Positions 61,990-64,000 of a stretch of 64,000 bases of DNA are shown here, piece by piece. Below the pieces are notes generated by a model. That model ran no database searches and was not told the origin of the DNA. It saw only the letters and a program-made list of their open reading frames with translations. This DNA comes from Hamadaea tsunoensis DSM 44101. Its GTDB lineage: Bacteria; Actinomycetota; Actinomycetes; Mycobacteriales; Micromonosporaceae. The DNA lies in the NCBI RefSeq assembly GCF_000428945.1, contig NZ_AUAX01000018.1, positions 186,001 to 250,000 of the forward strand. Direction: 5' to 3'. The position numbers and the translations under genes are program-made. How positions within the stretch are numbered: the stretch's first letter is position 1; each line of letters starts with the position of its first letter.

Positions 61990-62410
61990 GACAGTCGCGA
62001 CAAAGCCCGGGCCACCCAGGGGCCACCCAGGGGCCACCCAGGGGCCACCCAGGGGCCACCCAGGGGCCACCCAGGGGCCACCCAGGGGCCACCCAGGGGC
62101 CGACCAGGGCCGACCAGGGGCCGACCAGGGTCGGACGGCGACCCTGATCCTCCAGGCGGCCGGCGATCTTGCGCGAATGTCCGGGCACTTAGGGTATACA
62201 GGACGAAATTCGGGGCATTCGCGCAAGATCGTCGGCTACCCTCGCGCACGAGTCGGACGGTCGCGACAAAGTCCGGGGTGGAGGGTGAAACAGTGACCGG
62301 ACGACGGCGGACGATGCGTCGCCCCAGAAACCTGGCAGTGGAGGCCCCCCAGGGCCGGAACGGTCTCCCGCGGGAGGAGCGGAGGCGAGATCGACGAACC
62401 CGGGACAAAA
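61990..62410. repeat. Right arm of the ~1.35-kb inverted repeat
   Basis: Reverse-complement partner of 61064-61406. It is about 80 bp longer because of the expanded minisatellite at 62012-62130. It contains the same CTTGCGCGAATGTC/GCATTCGCGCAAG hairpin (about 62160-62236) and ends GAACCCGGGACAAAA, the boundary shared with the 8.8-kb copy. Confidence 0.85.
62012..62130. repeat. 11-bp minisatellite
   Basis: Eight head-to-tail copies of CCACCCAGGGG (62012-62099) followed by three 10-11-bp variants of the CCGACCAGGGG type. The left arm has only about four units at the matching place, so the array has changed length since the arms duplicated. Confidence 0.9.
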
Positions 62411-62411
62411 G

Positions 62412-62438
62412 CCCTTAAAGCCCTTAAAGCCCTTAAAG
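62412..62438. repeat. Three tandem copies of a 9-bp unit
   Basis: CCCTTAAAG repeated three times without interruption between the end of the right arm and the stop codon of the MmyB-type gene (7 bp away). Confidence 0.9.
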
Positions 62439-62445
62439 GTTTGGT

Positions 62446-63291
62446 CTACGCCACCAACGACTGGGTGCCGAGGACGATGGCGAGGGCGAGCCGTTCGGCG
62501 TCCTGCGTCCCGGGCTCCGCGGTGTAGACGGTGATCCGCAGGTCGTCGACGGCGACCAGGAGCGTGTCGCAGTCGAGCGTGATCCGGCCGACCGACGGAT
62601 GGTCGATCGTCTTGCGCTTGGACATGTCCGGCAAGGGCGGCGGCGCGTCGGAGTCCCACAGCTCGGCGAACCGGGGACTCCGCGCGGTCAGGTCGGCGAC
62701 GAGCTTGCGCAGCGAACGGTCGGCGGGGTAGCGGGAGGCGGTCAGGCGCAGGTCGGCCACCAGGCGGGCCTCGTGGTCGGCCTGCTCGCGTTCGGTGTGC
62801 ACGACGCGGCTCTTCGGCCCGAGCAGGTTGCGCCAGACGGCGTTGCGTTCCAGGTCGCGCCACGTGCTCGTCTCACCCATGAGCGCGTCGTAGGGCGCGT
62901 TCGCCATCACCAGCGTCCAGGTCGGGTCGTAGACCACCACCGGGGTGTACGCGAGCCGGTCGAGCAGCCGCTGCACGCTCGGCGTCAGCCGGGACGGTAC
63001 GACGCCCGGACCCGGAGCGGCGTGGCCCGCCAGCTGGTAGAGCAGATCCCGTTCGGGGTCCGACAGCCGCAGCGCCCGCGCGAGCGCCTCCACGACCTGC
63101 GCGGACGGGGCGGTCGCCCGGCCCTGTTCGAGGCGGGTCAGATAGTCGGCGGAGATCCCGGCGAGCGAGGCCAGTTCCTCGCGGCGCAGCCCGGCCGCCC
63201 GCCGTCGGCGTCCCACCGGTACGCCGACTGCCTCCGGCGCCGCCCGGTCGCGCCAGCGGCGTACGGTGCGGCCGAACTCCCATGCCTCCAC
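62446..63291 (-). CDS. MmyB-type XRE regulator
   Basis: 281 residues. XRE helix-turn-helix (about 25-85): RRRRAAGLRREELASLAGIS, ADYLTRLEQGRATAPSAQVV. The C-terminal domain is the MmyB-like ligand-binding PAS-type domain: YTPVVVYDPTWTLVMANAPY, NLLGPKSRVVHTEREQADHE, LTARSPRFAELWDSDAPPPL and KTIDHPSVGRITLDCDTLLV. MmyB relatives regulate the methylenomycin cluster and many neighbouring dehydrogenases. It is divergent from the short-chain dehydrogenase at 63394, its probable target. GTG 63291 is the best start although its GGAAGG is very close. Confidence 0.9.
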   Translation of the reverse strand: MEAWEFGRTVRRWRDRAAPEAVGVPVGRRRRAAGLRREELASLAGISADYLTRLEQGRATAPSAQVVEALARALRLSDPERDLLYQLAGHAAPGPGVVPSRLTPSVQRLLDRLAYTPVVVYDPTWTLVMANAPYDALMGETSTWRDLERNAVWRNLLGPKSRVVHTEREQADHEARLVADLRLTASRYPADRSLRKLVADLTARSPRFAELWDSDAPPPLPDMSKRKTIDHPSVGRITLDCDTLLVAVDDLRITVYTAEPGTQDAERLALAIVLGTQSLVA

Positions 63292-63393
63292 GCCTTCCAG
63301 TATCGGCGGCGGCCGGCCGGCTGTCCTGGCCCTGGCAGTCCTACGAAAACCGGACGGCTGCCTGTTGCCGGCCGCCGGCGGTCCACTGGTGGC

Positions 63394-64000
63394 ATGACAT
63401 CCGTTCTGCTCACCGGCCCGACCCGTGGCCTCGGCCGCGCGACCGCCCTGGCGCTGGCCGCCCACCCGTCCCGGCCGGATCTGCTGCTCGTGGGGCGGCC
63501 CGGCGCGGCGCTGGCCGAGATCGCCGGCGAGGCCCGGGCGCTCGGCGCGAGCGTCCACGAGATCGGCGCGGACCTGGCCCGCCTGTCCGACGTCCGCGCG
63601 GCCGCCGCCACCGTTCGCGACCTCGTCGAGTCCGGCAAGGTACGCCCGCTCGGCGCGCTCGTGGCCAACGCCGGGGTGATGTCCGCCGACACCCGGCAGG
63701 CGTCGGCGGACGGCCACGAGCTGACGTTCGCGGTGAACCACCTGGCCCACGCCCAGCTGATCGGCGACCTGCTCGACGTGTTCCAGGCACCGGCCCGGAT
63801 CGTGCTGCTCGGCTCGAACACGTACCACGCGAACTTCTGGCGGCGGCTGCTCGGCGTACCGGCGGCGCAGTGGCGTGACCCGGTGGAGATCGCCCGGCCG
63901 GCCGTCGGGGACGCGAACCCGGGCATGAAGGCGTCCGGCGTCGCGTACTCGAACGCGAAGCTCGCGGTGCTCTACTACGCCCACGAGCTGCAGCGGCACA
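63394..64000 (+). CDS. Short-chain dehydrogenase, 3' end outside the window
   Basis: 202 residues visible, reading frame open at the window edge. Rossmann fold: TGPTRGLGRATALALAAHPS (TGxxxGxG cofactor site), LVANAGVMSADTR (NAG), catalytic tyrosine and lysine in VAYSNAKLAVLYYAHELQ. The insertion between the NAG motif and YxxxK fits the protochlorophyllide reductase/retinol dehydrogenase-like SDR group. Substrate unknown. Divergent from the MmyB-type regulator, a common pairing in which the regulator controls the SDR gene. Confidence 0.9.
   Translation, partial: MTSVLLTGPTRGLGRATALALAAHPSRPDLLLVGRPGAALAEIAGEARALGASVHEIGADLARLSDVRAAAATVRDLVESGKVRPLGALVANAGVMSADTRQASADGHELTFAVNHLAHAQLIGDLLDVFQAPARIVLLGSNTYHANFWRRLLGVPAAQWRDPVEIARPAVGDANPGMKASGVAYSNAKLAVLYYAHELQRH

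Noticed and set aside
62012-62130. CRISPR-like array
   Set aside because: Units are 11 bp and contiguous, without spacers, and no cas gene is present.
61862-62296. Open frames with repeated GPWVAPGWPLG/GATQGPPRGHP units
   Set aside because: They only translate the 11-bp minisatellite within the inverted repeat; no start signal or conserved protein.

Overview
The window is about 72% GC with dense coding on both strands, GTG/ATG starts, frequent 4-bp ATGA/GTGA gene overlaps, SARP/AfsR-type regulators, Tat and Sec secreted proteins, LytR-CpsA-Psr, DUF1684 and DUF4132 proteins. All of this points to a chromosomal segment of a filamentous actinomycete, most likely Micromonosporaceae (Actinoplanes-like). 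The family assignment is inference. No rRNA, tRNA, CRISPR array, transposase or integrase gene was seen.

Layout. 1-5.5 kb: a secreted sedolisin/trypsin chimera, a TetR repressor divergent from a DUF1772 membrane protein with two matching operators, and an XRE-type regulator. 5.6-8.7 kb: gcvT-gcvH-sdaA, translationally coupled and preceded by a tandem glycine riboswitch. 8.8-13.2 kb: cupin, small secreted protein, ATP-grasp protein and a membrane GGDEF-EAL protein. 13.4-21.1 kb: the most interesting locus. It holds a SARP regulator, a 65-residue peptide with eight cysteines behind an exceptionally strong ribosome binding site, a perfect hairpin, a MauD-like membrane thioredoxin, an ABC exporter, a type I signal peptidase and a convergent AfsR-like regulator. 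I read this as a dedicated system for making, oxidising, exporting and trimming a disulfide-rich peptide. 21-24 kb: an FtsX-type permease coupled to a gutted ATPase fragment behind an orphan 19-bp palindrome. 24-33.9 kb: two uncharacterised cytoplasmic proteins, a three-repeat secreted protein, TetR, a Tat-exported M23/beta-propeller protein lacking one zinc ligand, three small secreted proteins, an HTH-NB-ARC-TPR protein and a PH-domain membrane protein. 33.9-40.5 kb: truncated DUF4132 protein, M19 dipeptidase, hydrolases, and HxlR with a palindrome over its target's start codon. 40.5-49.3 kb: a DHA2 efflux pump with TetR, a DeoR-MFS pair, a TolB-like protein, a hydrolase with MarR, an SGNH hydrolase and a DUF1684 protein. 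49.3-55.6 kb: an 83-bp perfect foldback element, a GH63-like glycosidase, a DinB-like protein and a bacterial RING-finger protein. 55.8-61 kb: secreted lipase-like protein, M61-like peptidase, small membrane protein and LCP protein. 61.06-62.41 kb: a non-coding block made of two long, nearly identical inverted arms with internal hairpins and minisatellites. 62.4-64 kb: an MmyB-type regulator and a short-chain dehydrogenase cut by the window end.

Several regulator/target pairs can be matched to palindromic operators directly in the sequence (TetR/DUF1772, TetR/M23, HxlR/PNPOx-hydrolase, TetR/DHA2, MarR/hydrolase, DeoR/MFS). Functions are assigned by motif reading only; no database search was run.
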